34,996 nucleotides of DNA, from the NCBI GenBank assembly GCA_964590515.1, contig CAZPZD010000024.1, positions 1-34,996 of the forward strand, written 5' to 3'. Shown one piece after another: positions 22,083 through 30,134 of the stretch. Below the pieces are notes generated by a model, which was not told the origin of the DNA, ran no database searches, and was given only the letters and a program-made list of their open reading frames with translations. Origin of the DNA: JADFRG01 sp964590515 (GTDB lineage Bacteria > Chloroflexota > Anaerolineae > Anaerolineales > E44-bin32). How positions within the stretch are numbered: the stretch's first letter is position 1; each line of letters starts with the position of its first letter. Position numbers and translations under genes: made by a program.

Positions 22083-24137
22083 CTGGAAGACTGGGTCGGT
22101 CGAGTTCTCTCCAAAGTTCGAATTGAAAAAATGATCGGCCGCGGGGGCATGGCCGATGTTTATGTTGGCCGGCACACCACCTTGAACCGGCCCATGGCGG
22201 TCAAGATTCTGCACCCGCACATGACCCTCAATCCCGAGCTGCGGCGGCGTTTCCGCGACGAGGCTCAGGCGGTCGCCGCCCTGCGTCATCCCAACATCGT
22301 TCAAGTCAACGATTTCGATGTGGTCGACGACCGGCCGTACATCGTCATGGAGCTCTTGGAAGGGATGTCCTTCGCCGAGTACCTGCGCGGCCTGCACGGG
22401 CTGGGTCACAGCCTCCCGCTCGACACTGTCGTCAGGCTAACCGGACAGGTCTCAAGCGCTCTGGACTATGCCCACCGGCGAGGCATCGTTCATCGGGATG
22501 TCAAGCCGGCCAATATCATCCTGCGGGCCGGATCCACGCCGATCAATTCCCAGCTCCCGCTTGGGCCAGACGTCGAGCCGGTGCTGACCGACTTCGGGGT
22601 CGCGAGGATAGCCAGTTCGACGACCCCAACCGTTTCGGGAACGATTCTCGGCACGCCTGCTTACATGAGCCCCGAGCAGGTGCGCGGCGAGGCGGTGGAC
22701 AATCGTTCGGATATCTATTCGCTTGGAATCATCCTCTACGAGGTCCTCGCCGGAAGACTTCCCTTCGATCCGGAGACGGACACCCCGGCCTCCATCCTGT
22801 ACAAGCATGTTCACGAGAATCCGCCTCAGCTCCCCAACATCAGTCCTGCGATTCAGGCGGTGCTCAAGAAATCGCTCGCCAAGGACAGGGAACAGCGCTA
22901 CCAGCAGGCGGGCCAGATGGCGACCGACCTGCAAGCCTCCGTCAAGGCGATCCCGTCTGCCACTGCCACAGCAGCTCTGGTAACCCTGCTGAGTCAATCG
23001 ACGCCGGTCGTCTCCCCGCCCATGCTGAGGAAGCGTTCCGGCCTTCCAACAGTCGCACGGGTTGGGGCGCTTGGCGTGGCCGCTATAGTTCTCGTCGTCG
23101 GCGCGGTGCTGGGCAATCTTTTTCTTGGGGGCGGTGCGGACCAGGAGCCGACCTCGCCAGTTCAAGAGTCGGCAGTCATGCCCCCAGCGGAGGAAACGGA
23201 ACCCGCCGGGGCTGCGCCGGACAATACTCCACCGGCGACCGAACTCCCAGGCGCTACCGCCTCGGCCGGGTTTGCCATTGTGCAGGACAGTGTCGTGGAG
23301 CTGCGCCTGACGCAGGTCGAGGCCCCGCCAGATGGGTCTTCCTATCACGCCTGGCTCCTCGGGCCCGAGGGGACTGCGGCGCTGCATCTCAATTTGGACG
23401 GCGAAGTCGAATGGCTCGCGGGCGAACTGCAAGTGAACTTCGTCCATCCTGAAGGGAAAAGCTTACTTGCCGCGTACGGGACCCTTGTGATCAGCCGGGA
23501 GACCGCGGGCAGCGTGCTATCCGAACCTAGCTCAATCATTTATCGCGGGTCGGTGCCGTCGGATATCGAAAGTTTTGTTCGGCTTGCCAATGTGGTCCGC
23601 AGCGATCAGCAGATTCCAGCCGATCTTGTGGACCTATTTTCGCGGCAAGCGGGACATTTCCTGAGTCATGCTGGCCTGGCCCTCGGCGCGATCGGTTCGG
23701 ACAACCTGCCCGATACAAAGACCCATGGCGAGCATAGCCTCAACATTATTGAGGGAGAGGCGGGAGAGTTCTACGAAGATTGGAACGGAAACGGGCGGCC
23801 GGAGAATCCCGGCGATGACGTTGGTTTGCTACCGTACGTTCGGCTGCTGGAGGCTGCAGGAAACGGCGCGGCCATATCAGAAGAGCAGCGGGGCAGGAGC
23901 GGCGATCCGGGGCGGACGCTGGCCGCTCAGTCGGCAGAGATCGCCAGTCTGCTGCTCGAGGCACGCGAGATCTTGCGTCAGATCGTCCAAGTAGACGCTC
24001 CGGCAGATATCCACTCCTTTGGCCTGGACACAGAACTGGCCGCTCTTCTCAGCGTGAAAGACCTCATTGACCAAGCTACCGCCCAAGCAGCCGACTTGCA
24101 GCTGGCTTTTGCCATCGAGCTATTCCCCGCACCATAG
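22083..24137 (+). CDS. Transmembrane Ser/Thr kinase with RskA-like extracellular domain (probable CTG start)
   Basis: About 684 residues. Kinase motifs: GRGGMA (19-24), Lys41 (AVKIL), HRDVKPAN (Asp139), DFG (Asp170) and YMSPEQVRG. A membrane helix follows at about 324-346, then a Pro/Thr linker and an ectodomain. That begins FAIVQDSVVELRLTQ and continues YHAWLLGPEG, like the anti-sigma-K (RskA) C-terminal domain; a helical region of unknown type follows. The first ATG (22131) falls inside the kinase fold and would drop its first strand. Upstream in phase, CTG 22083 gives MEDWVGRVLSKVRIEK, the usual kinase N-terminus, with GGAG 8 nt upstream; a stop at 22044 limits further extension. No ATG, GTG or TTG is in phase there. 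Confidence 0.85.
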   Translation: MEDWVGRVLSKVRIEKMIGRGGMADVYVGRHTTLNRPMAVKILHPHMTLNPELRRRFRDEAQAVAALRHPNIVQVNDFDVVDDRPYIVMELLEGMSFAEYLRGLHGLGHSLPLDTVVRLTGQVSSALDYAHRRGIVHRDVKPANIILRAGSTPINSQLPLGPDVEPVLTDFGVARIASSTTPTVSGTILGTPAYMSPEQVRGEAVDNRSDIYSLGIILYEVLAGRLPFDPETDTPASILYKHVHENPPQLPNISPAIQAVLKKSLAKDREQRYQQAGQMATDLQASVKAIPSATATAALVTLLSQSTPVVSPPMLRKRSGLPTVARVGALGVAAIVLVVGAVLGNLFLGGGADQEPTSPVQESAVMPPAEETEPAGAAPDNTPPATELPGATASAGFAIVQDSVVELRLTQVEAPPDGSSYHAWLLGPEGTAALHLNLDGEVEWLAGELQVNFVHPEGKSLLAAYGTLVISRETAGSVLSEPSSIIYRGSVPSDIESFVRLANVVRSDQQIPADLVDLFSRQAGHFLSHAGLALGAIGSDNLPDTKTHGEHSLNIIEGEAGEFYEDWNGNGRPENPGDDVGLLPYVRLLEAAGNGAAISEEQRGRSGDPGRTLAAQSAEIASLLLEAREILRQIVQVDAPADIHSFGLDTELAALLSVKDLIDQATAQAADLQLAFAIELFPAP

Positions 24138-24159
24138 TCCCAGGCTGCCTCCCTTCTAT

Positions 24160-24188
24160 TTACAATTCGGATCGTAAGGGTCTAGAAT
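24160..24188 (+). promoter_or_regulatory. Promoter of the caspase-like/FGE/LysM gene
   Basis: TTACAA (24160-24165), 17-bp spacer, TAGAAT (24183-24188). It gives a leader of about 20 nt that contains GGGGAAG as a possible ribosome site before the ATG at 24218. The gene can thus be transcribed apart from the kinase 80 bp upstream. Confidence 0.5.
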
Positions 24189-24217
24189 CGTTCTTGCCCC
24201 GGGGAAGCTAACCCGAC

Positions 24218-26908
24218 ATGTCCCGACGAACAGCACTCTTGATTGTGACGACTTCGAATGGCGATGAGGCCTTCGCTCAGCTTGCGCCCCCCGAGGTTGA
24301 CTTGGCCGCCCTCGCGGCTGCGCTCGGCGATCCTTTGGTGGGTGGTTTCGAGCTGCTCCAGCTGGTAGACAAAGATGTCCAGGATTTGCGGGAGGCGATA
24401 GTTCGCCTGTATCGGTCAGCCGGGCCGCAAGATGTGACTTTGCTCTATTACGCGGGCCACGCCATACAAGATCAGTTTGGCGAGATGTACCTGACGGCCC
24501 GCGACACGCAAGTCGACGTGCTCGAAGCCACCGGCGTCCAAGCCGCCTTCCTGCGCGATCAGCTCGATAAGTCCCGCTCCGACCAGAAGATCGTGCTGCT
24601 CGACTGCCCGACGATCGCTGCTTTCGACGGCGCCCGCCAGCTGGTTGGCAGCAGCTCAGGGATCTTGGAGTCAATCGAAGGAAGCCGTCGAGGCAGATTT
24701 CTAGTTTGCTCGACCGACCTTATCGGCGCGGCCCTCGAGGGCCGCCAACTGACCGGAGACCCAGGCCGCGGCGGATTGAGCCAGATGGTTCAGCAGGGTC
24801 TCACGACCGGCGACGCGGATCTCAATCTCGATGGGCAGGTGACGGCAGAAGAACTCTACGAATTCATCTACGATCGCTCGGCATCCAAGGAGCCCACCTC
24901 TCGGGCCATGCCTCACCGGTCGAGCAGCCCGGATCTCGGGGAGATCCTGGTCGCGAACAACCCGGTGTGGAAGCCGGTCGACCTGCCTCCCGAGCTGCGA
25001 GAAGCGCTTCACAGTCCGCTGGCCTGGATGCGACAGGGCGCGGTCCCCGAATTGGAACGGATGCTGACCGGCCAAAACAAGAAGCTATCTCTGGCAGCCC
25101 GCCAGGCACTGACCACTCTATCAAGCGATCAGGCCCCAGAAATCGCAAGATCGGCTACCGCGGTGCTTCAGGCAAAGGTCCCTTCCGCGCCGGCCACTCC
25201 CCCAGAATCGACTCCCTCCACACCGACCCCGGACACCACCCGGAGTGGCATTTCGCGGATTCCAACGCTTGGATGGGTCGCGGGCGGGCTGGTTCTGCTC
25301 TTTGCGCTTGGCCTGGTAGCCGGTGCTTCCGGCCTCTTTGGCCCGAAAGAAGAAGCACTTCCTACCGAAGTTGTGCCCAGGCCAGCGACGGTTCAAGCCA
25401 GCCCGGTCGTTGAGACCCCAAGCAGCACTCCCGAGCCGGAGCCCACCCTGGCGCCCGAGGCACCGCTACCCCCATCGATTGGGATGGTGCCCATACCCGC
25501 CGGGACCTACCCCATTGGATCAAACCTGGCGGTTGAGCTCGCCGCCTATTGGATCGATCAATTCGAAGTTAGCAACTCGGACTATGCGGCTTACTTGGAA
25601 GAGACCAACCAGCCCCTTCCCCGCTACTGGGTCGGGGCCAACATTCCCGCCGAGATGGGTGACCATCCGGTGCGGACCGTCTCCTGGGATCTGGCTGACT
25701 CGTACTGTCAGTGGAGCGGGAAACGACTGCCGAGCGAGGCCGAGTGGGAGGTAGCGGCACGCGGACCGCGCGGGCTGCTGTATCCGTGGGGAGAGCAAGA
25801 GGGTGCTGTGGTACTCCCTCCCGGCGGGACGTACTCAGTCGGTTCGATATCGGCTAATCGCAGTGTATTTGGAGTTTACGACCTGGCCGGCAACGTCTGG
25901 GAATGGGTGGACGTCCCTTATTCGCCGCTCCGAGAGGGCGAGCGCGTGTTGCGGGGCGGCGCCAACAACTTTCCGAACGATATGACCTATCGGCTGATCG
26001 GAGATCCCGAGGCCAGCAACACCGTCTCCGACGCCGGCTTCCGCTGCGCGGCTCGGGATGTCGAGGTGCGGGTCGACCCGAACTTGCTCGTGACCGATGA
26101 ATTCGCGAACATTCTGAGCGGATGGTTCCAGGCCGCCCAGCCGGTCCGGGATTACTTCTACGGTTACCATCCGACCGACTTCTACCACCTGCAGGTCAGC
26201 GCGACGGAGGATTGCCTGGCCGTACGGCATGAGACGACCTTGGACAACTTCGTGGCCGAAGCCGATATCTTCCAGGCCAGGACTGAGACCGAAACCGGCA
26301 ACTATCGCCACGGTCTTATCATTCGCGAGGCAGCTTCTGAGTTTTACGCCTTCACCGTCTCGCCGCGCACTCAGGTCTGGCAGATCACGAAGAACAGCCC
26401 CAACGGGTTGGTGATTCTGGCCGAAGGACTGGATGACTCCATCCGCGGTCTGACCCGGGCTGAGGCGGACAAGCTGTCGGTCATCGCCAACGGCCCCGAG
26501 CTCACACTCTTCATCAATGGCCGCCTGGTCGGACGGGTCTACGACGACGACTACCGGGATGGAAACGTTGGATTCATAGTGGAGACCGTAGATGAGACTT
26601 ACGCCCATTCCCACTTCGATCGCGTATTTGTTTGGGGCCTCCCCGCAAACACCGTCTCCGTCACGGAGATCCCTAGCGGCGCCGCGGCCCCGACCAGGAT
26701 TAGTCGGGCCGCCTGCGCCGGCTCGGTGAGCGGCGACGACGTGCTCGAGAGCTTCTTCACCTACACCGTCAAAGAAGGCGACACTCTCTCCCTGATTGCC
26801 GACCTGTTCGGCCTGACCATCGAGGATGTTAAGGGCGCGAACGGAAGACGGATCCAAGATCCAAATGTGATCGTGGTTGGCCAGGTGCTGATCATCCCGG
26901 AGCAATAG
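24218..26908 (+). CDS. Caspase-like/TM/FGE-like/LamG-like/LysM membrane protein
   Basis: An 896-residue multidomain protein. Residues 1-180: peptidase C14 caspase-like fold (TALLIVTTS, LLYYAGHA with His81, KIVLLDCP with Cys130). Residues 199-217: EF-hand-like DADLNLDGQVTAEELYEF. About 350-374: membrane helix, then a Pro-rich linker. About 421-615: FGE-sulfatase/C-type-lectin-like domain (PIPAGTYPIGS, RLPSEAEWEVAARG, LAGNVWEWV, GFRCAARD). About 624-805: LamG-like beta domain. About 848-896: LysM (YTVKEGDTLSLIADLFGL), which binds peptidoglycan. With no signal peptide, the caspase part should be cytoplasmic and the rest outside. The usual catalytic Cys position (DxC) is Pro131, and the FGE active Cys pair is absent. 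Both enzymes may thus be inactive. Confidence 0.86.
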   Translation: MSRRTALLIVTTSNGDEAFAQLAPPEVDLAALAAALGDPLVGGFELLQLVDKDVQDLREAIVRLYRSAGPQDVTLLYYAGHAIQDQFGEMYLTARDTQVDVLEATGVQAAFLRDQLDKSRSDQKIVLLDCPTIAAFDGARQLVGSSSGILESIEGSRRGRFLVCSTDLIGAALEGRQLTGDPGRGGLSQMVQQGLTTGDADLNLDGQVTAEELYEFIYDRSASKEPTSRAMPHRSSSPDLGEILVANNPVWKPVDLPPELREALHSPLAWMRQGAVPELERMLTGQNKKLSLAARQALTTLSSDQAPEIARSATAVLQAKVPSAPATPPESTPSTPTPDTTRSGISRIPTLGWVAGGLVLLFALGLVAGASGLFGPKEEALPTEVVPRPATVQASPVVETPSSTPEPEPTLAPEAPLPPSIGMVPIPAGTYPIGSNLAVELAAYWIDQFEVSNSDYAAYLEETNQPLPRYWVGANIPAEMGDHPVRTVSWDLADSYCQWSGKRLPSEAEWEVAARGPRGLLYPWGEQEGAVVLPPGGTYSVGSISANRSVFGVYDLAGNVWEWVDVPYSPLREGERVLRGGANNFPNDMTYRLIGDPEASNTVSDAGFRCAARDVEVRVDPNLLVTDEFANILSGWFQAAQPVRDYFYGYHPTDFYHLQVSATEDCLAVRHETTLDNFVAEADIFQARTETETGNYRHGLIIREAASEFYAFTVSPRTQVWQITKNSPNGLVILAEGLDDSIRGLTRAEADKLSVIANGPELTLFINGRLVGRVYDDDYRDGNVGFIVETVDETYAHSHFDRVFVWGLPANTVSVTEIPSGAAAPTRISRAACAGSVSGDDVLESFFTYTVKEGDTLSLIADLFGLTIEDVKGANGRRIQDPNVIVVGQVLIIPEQ

Positions 26909-26917
26909 ATCGCAGGG

Positions 26918-28204
26918 ATGACAGCGATCTCTTCGGTCAAAGGGACCCGAGATTTTTACCCCGAAGACATGGCCTTCCAGCGATGGCTGTTTGCTTCGAT
27001 TCGGGCGGTCTCTGAGCAGTTTGGCTACCAGGAGTACGACGGCCCATTCCTCGAACGGGTCGAGCTCTACGCCGCACGATCCGGCGACGAGCTGGTCCGC
27101 GAGCAGTCGTTTGTTTTCCCCGACCGCAGCGGAGAGCTGATCGCCCTCCGCCCTGAACTCACTCCATCTCTGGCCAGAATGATCGCAGCCCGCAGCAAGG
27201 TCCTGCCACGGCCGATCCGCTGGTGGTCCTTTGGGCCATTCTGGCGCTACGAACAGCCGCAGCGAGGCCGGTCCCGCGAATTCTTCCAGTGGAACATCGA
27301 TCTTTTGGGCGTGAACTCGCCCGAAGCAGACGCGGAAATCGCCGCCATCGCCGCCGCTTTCCTGCGGCGGGTTGGCCTTGGCCCGGACGCGGTCCGGATT
27401 TTCATCAATAATCGCCGGCTGGCCGAGTTGCAGCTTCAGGAAATAGGGTTCTCCGTGGACCAGCGGCCCGCAGTCTTTCGGCTCATCGACCGGTTAGAAC
27501 GGTTGAGCCGGGAATCGTGGGAAGCAGAGGCCCGCCGCACCGGCCTGGAGAGCCGCCTGCTGGACCGGCTCCAAGTGTCACTCGCGGATCGGGAAGCCTG
27601 GCGGAGCTCGGACGAACTACTCCGCTTCTTTCGGGCAGCCGAGGCCCTCGGAGCCGCACAATACTTGGAATACAACCCGAGCGTGATCCGCGGGCTGGAT
27701 TACTACACTGGAACCGTGTTCGAGGCCCGCGAAGCTGCCGGAGAATATCGGGCGATCCTGGGCGGCGGACGCTACGATGATCTCGTTGCGGCCGTTGGCG
27801 GCGATCCGGTTCCCGGCACCGGCTTTGCCATGGGCGACGTGGTGATCCGGCTGGTATTGGAGAAATACGATGCCCTGCCCAAGCTGCGGACGAATCCGGC
27901 CGACCTGCTGATTGCCAGTTTTGAGACTGAGAATCCGGAACCCGCTCTGCAGCTGGCCGCTCGCTTCCGCCAGGCCGGCCTCAGGGTCGTGTGGTATCCG
28001 CAGGCCGATCGACTACCGAAGCAGCTTAAGTTCGCCGATCGCCAGGGAATTCCATGGGTGGCAATCCTTGGACCGGAGGAGATCGGTTCCAATCAGGTGA
28101 CGATCAAGGATATGCAGACTGGAACCCAGGAGTTGCTCGCGATTGACGAGGCTATCGCCCGAGTCAAGGTTCTGGCCGCTGCTCAGCAGCGGCCGACTGC
28201 TTGA
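26918..28204 (+). CDS. hisS: Histidyl-tRNA synthetase
   Basis: A 428-residue class II synthetase: GTRDFYP start, motif 1 region around FQRWLFASIRAV, ALRPELTPSLARM, motif 2 FGPFWRYEQPQRGRSREFFQWNID, histidine motifs SVIRGLDYYTGTVFEA (HisA) and the GGGRYDDL loop, motif 3 GTGFAMGDVVIRLVLE. The C-terminal anticodon-binding domain (about 330-420) is present (DLLIASFE, FRQAGLRVVWY, KQLKFADRQGIPWVAILG). It charges tRNA-His with histidine. It starts 9 nt after the preceding stop. The tRNA-His gene lies 35 bp downstream, so enzyme and substrate may be co-expressed. Confidence 0.97.
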   Translation: MTAISSVKGTRDFYPEDMAFQRWLFASIRAVSEQFGYQEYDGPFLERVELYAARSGDELVREQSFVFPDRSGELIALRPELTPSLARMIAARSKVLPRPIRWWSFGPFWRYEQPQRGRSREFFQWNIDLLGVNSPEADAEIAAIAAAFLRRVGLGPDAVRIFINNRRLAELQLQEIGFSVDQRPAVFRLIDRLERLSRESWEAEARRTGLESRLLDRLQVSLADREAWRSSDELLRFFRAAEALGAAQYLEYNPSVIRGLDYYTGTVFEAREAAGEYRAILGGGRYDDLVAAVGGDPVPGTGFAMGDVVIRLVLEKYDALPKLRTNPADLLIASFETENPEPALQLAARFRQAGLRVVWYPQADRLPKQLKFADRQGIPWVAILGPEEIGSNQVTIKDMQTGTQELLAIDEAIARVKVLAAAQQRPTA

Positions 28205-28239
28205 CGTACGTCGGGCCAATCCGTAGAATCCACCCGTAT

Positions 28240-28315
28240 GGTGCCTGTAGCTCAAGGGTAGAGCGCCTCACTGTGGATGAGGAGGCTGCGGGTTCGAAAC
28301 CCGTCAGGCACCCCA
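28240..28315 (+). tRNA. trnH: tRNA-His (anticodon GTG)
   Basis: A full cloverleaf: acceptor GTGCCTG/CAGGCAC, D-arm GCTC/GAGC with loop AAGGGTA, anticodon arm CCTCA-CTGTGGA-TGAGG with anticodon GTG, 5-nt variable loop, and T-arm GCGGG-TTCGAAA-CCCGT. The His-specific features are encoded: G-1 at 28240 opposite C73 (28312), followed by a genomic CCA (28313-28315). Confidence 0.97.
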
Positions 28316-28324
28316 AAACTAATC

Positions 28325-28350
28325 GCGCTGCCCGTCGATACCGGCAGCGC
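28325..28350 (+). terminator. Hairpin after tRNA-His, probable terminator
   Basis: An 8-bp stem GCGCTGCC (28325-28332) / GGCAGCGC (28343-28350) with a 10-nt loop, starting 9 nt after the tRNA. The tail TATTCGTTACTT has only a weak T run. Confidence 0.5.
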
Positions 28351-28388
28351 TATTCGTTACTTCTGCCGAACCCCCGATTAGCCAGTCT

Positions 28389-28661
28389 TCACGGGATCAG
28401 GCCGTTGGTCTCCATGCAATCGTAGAGGGCGTTGTTGGCCAGAATATACTGCTCACGGGCAGCCCGCTCTCGCTCGTAGGCTGCCTGCATCTCATTGAAG
28501 TAGCCAGGATGGAAAGGGGCGAGGGCTGCACTGGTGTCCACGGGCATTCTCACCATGAACCCCCGGGCGGCTTCCGAAGCCTCGACCCAAGCTTCTATGG
28601 CCTCTCGCAAGGCTTCTGCCTGCGCCACACACGGCGACCACGACGGGCGACTGCTTCTCAT
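28389..28661 (-). CDS. Small hypothetical protein
   Basis: A 90-residue reading frame of unknown family, mostly helical by composition (ALREAIEAWVEASEAARG; YERERAAREQYILANNALYD), with no signal peptide or membrane helix. It lies alone between tRNA-His and the DUF4129 operon, pointing the other way. A promoter-like TTGCGA-16-TAGAAT ends 9 nt before the ATG at 28661, which supports transcription. A GTG at 28667 is in phase but too close to that -10. It could still be a chance frame. Confidence 0.5.
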   Translation of the reverse strand: MRSSRPSWSPCVAQAEALREAIEAWVEASEAARGFMVRMPVDTSAALAPFHPGYFNEMQAAYERERAAREQYILANNALYDCMETNGLIP

Positions 28662-28670
28662 CGTCACAGA

Positions 28671-28698
28671 ATTCTAAACCGAACAGCGGGCTTCGCAA
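28671..28698 (-). promoter_or_regulatory. Promoter-like pair before the 90-residue gene
   Basis: On the minus strand, TTGCGA (28698-28693), 16-bp spacer, TAGAAT (28676-28671), then 9 nt to the ATG at 28661. Confidence 0.42.
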
Positions 28699-28729
28699 CC
28701 TGAAAGACCTCCAAGGCGAGGGCGAAGGG

Positions 28730-28735
28730 TATACT
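28730..28735 (+). promoter_or_regulatory. -10 box of the DUF4129/MoxR/DUF58 operon
   Basis: TATACT ending 10 nt before the GTG start at 28746. No good -35 at the right distance. The spacing again suggests a very short or absent leader. Confidence 0.4.
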
Positions 28736-28745
28736 TCGGCGCGAT

Positions 28746-29597
28746 GTGAGCCTGCTTCGATCGGATCGCCGCCTGTCTTTGTTCTACGCCGCAGCTGCGA
28801 TTCTTGGTGTGGCCGCCCTGGCGAGCAGTATCTCCGGAGTGGAACCGCGGAGCGGCCTGCGGCTGGGTCTTACGCATCTCGGCTCCCCGCTTGATCCAGC
28901 TCTGGACCAGACTGCTGATCCCCCTTCCGCGCTCTTTCGCTGGCTTGCGGAAATCGTCAGGTTCGCGTTCTTCGCCCTCCTTCCGCCCTCCCTCCTCTAC
29001 CTGATCGTCTCCCCGAGCGCCCGCAGACGGGTGCTCACCCAAGTCCTCTCGCTGGTCTTGGTAAGCTACCTGGTGCTCAGCATTTCTCCTTCATTGCGGG
29101 CCGCGGTCCCCGCGCTTCCTTCCCCGCAGGCCCCCGGCGCAGGTGGGCAAGCGGCCGCGACGGTCCTTGACGGTGGAGTCCCCCCGCGCTGGCTCCTGGT
29201 GGGGGTCAGCAGCTTCATTGCACTTGGCCTTCTGGCTGCAGGGTATTGGATTGTGCGCCGCAATCGAATGGGGTCGGACCCCCGGATTGGCGAGCTGCGT
29301 CAGGCCCTGCGGGCATTGGGTCGGGGGCAGTCCGACCTCGAGAGTCTGATCTACCAGGCCTACCGGACTCTCTGCGAGGCCTCCGGCGAACAACGCGGAA
29401 TCCGAAGAGCCCAGACTATGACTCCCCGCGAATACCAGGCAGCGCTTGTACGGGCAGCGCTCCCAAACGGCCCCATTGCGCGCTTGACTTCGTTGTTCGA
29501 GAAGTCCCGTTACGGTCGAGAGACGCTGAGCCAAGAAGATGAGCAGGTTGCCACCACTGCGCTCAGCGCAATCCTGCAGGAGATCGAGCAGACCTGA
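28746..29597 (+). CDS. Membrane protein with C-terminal DUF4129 domain
   Basis: A 283-residue protein starting with GTG. Hydrophobic helices lie near residues 11-28, 58-78, 95-113 and 154-176. The cytoplasmic end (about 185-283) matches DUF4129: LIYQAYRTLCEASGEQ, MTPREYQAAL, RLTSLFEKSRYG. DUF4129 usually sits in or beside transglutaminase membrane proteins in MoxR/DUF58 operons. Here it heads such an operon, but no transglutaminase follows. The GTG is chosen because the ATG two bases earlier (28744) is followed at once by a stop. Confidence 0.8.
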   Translation: MSLLRSDRRLSLFYAAAAILGVAALASSISGVEPRSGLRLGLTHLGSPLDPALDQTADPPSALFRWLAEIVRFAFFALLPPSLLYLIVSPSARRRVLTQVLSLVLVSYLVLSISPSLRAAVPALPSPQAPGAGGQAAATVLDGGVPPRWLLVGVSSFIALGLLAAGYWIVRRNRMGSDPRIGELRQALRALGRGQSDLESLIYQAYRTLCEASGEQRGIRRAQTMTPREYQAALVRAALPNGPIARLTSLFEKSRYGRETLSQEDEQVATTALSAILQEIEQT

Positions 29598-29611
29598 AAC
29601 CATCTCGGTGG

Positions 29612-30133
29612 ATGCGAGCGGGGAGGATCCTCGGAGCGCTCGCGCTGCTGATCGGGCTCGAACGCCTACTCGAGGTCGGGGTTATGGGCTTCGGCAGTCG
29701 CCCGCTCGGTCAGGTTTGGGCCTGGATTACCGGAACGTTTGATACGCTCCCGCAAGCTGAGATCTGGGCGGTTCTGGTCGGCTTGTTCGGTCTGCTTGGA
29801 TTGCGCACTCTTCCCGGCCGTTCCGGACGCCCCACTGCCGCCCATCGGTCCCGGCCCCAATCACAGGGTATCTTGCAAAGTTGGCTTGAGCTGATCGAAG
29901 ACCGGACCCGTGGAGAGTATTTTCGCTGGCGGATGGCCCGGCGGGTTGCACAGCTCGCCGACGAGCTCGAGCTGCCTGCACCGACCAACGAACCACGGAT
30001 CGAGGCCTACCTTCAGGCAGGGAGGCAAATGCGGACGATTCGAGCGAAACCGAATCGAGACGATCTCAAACTTGATCCCGCGATCCTGGTCGAGTATCTC
30101 GAGCGCACCCAGGACTTGCAGGGTGGCGCCTGA
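29612..30133 (+). CDS. Membrane protein of unknown function in the MoxR operon
   Basis: A 173-residue protein not recognised as any family. Two hydrophobic segments (about 5-25 and 48-68) are followed by a charged cytoplasmic tail, mostly helical (ILQSWLELIEDRTRGEYFRWRMARRVAQLADELEL is broken here by family-less sequence). It starts 14 nt after the DUF4129 gene and ends 1 nt before the MoxR ATG, so it belongs to the operon. Confidence 0.78.
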   Translation: MRAGRILGALALLIGLERLLEVGVMGFGSRPLGQVWAWITGTFDTLPQAEIWAVLVGLFGLLGLRTLPGRSGRPTAAHRSRPQSQGILQSWLELIEDRTRGEYFRWRMARRVAQLADELELPAPTNEPRIEAYLQAGRQMRTIRAKPNRDDLKLDPAILVEYLERTQDLQGGA

Positions 30134-30134
30134 C

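Noticed and set aside
25835..26905. 356-codon open frame antisense to the FGE/LysM gene
   Set aside because: The sense strand has clear domains across this region; the antisense product has none.
26906..26920. hisS in the same phase as the preceding gene, suggesting a fusion
   Set aside because: The stop is TAG with no hairpin, hisS has a normal N-terminus, and one in three neighbours share phase by chance.
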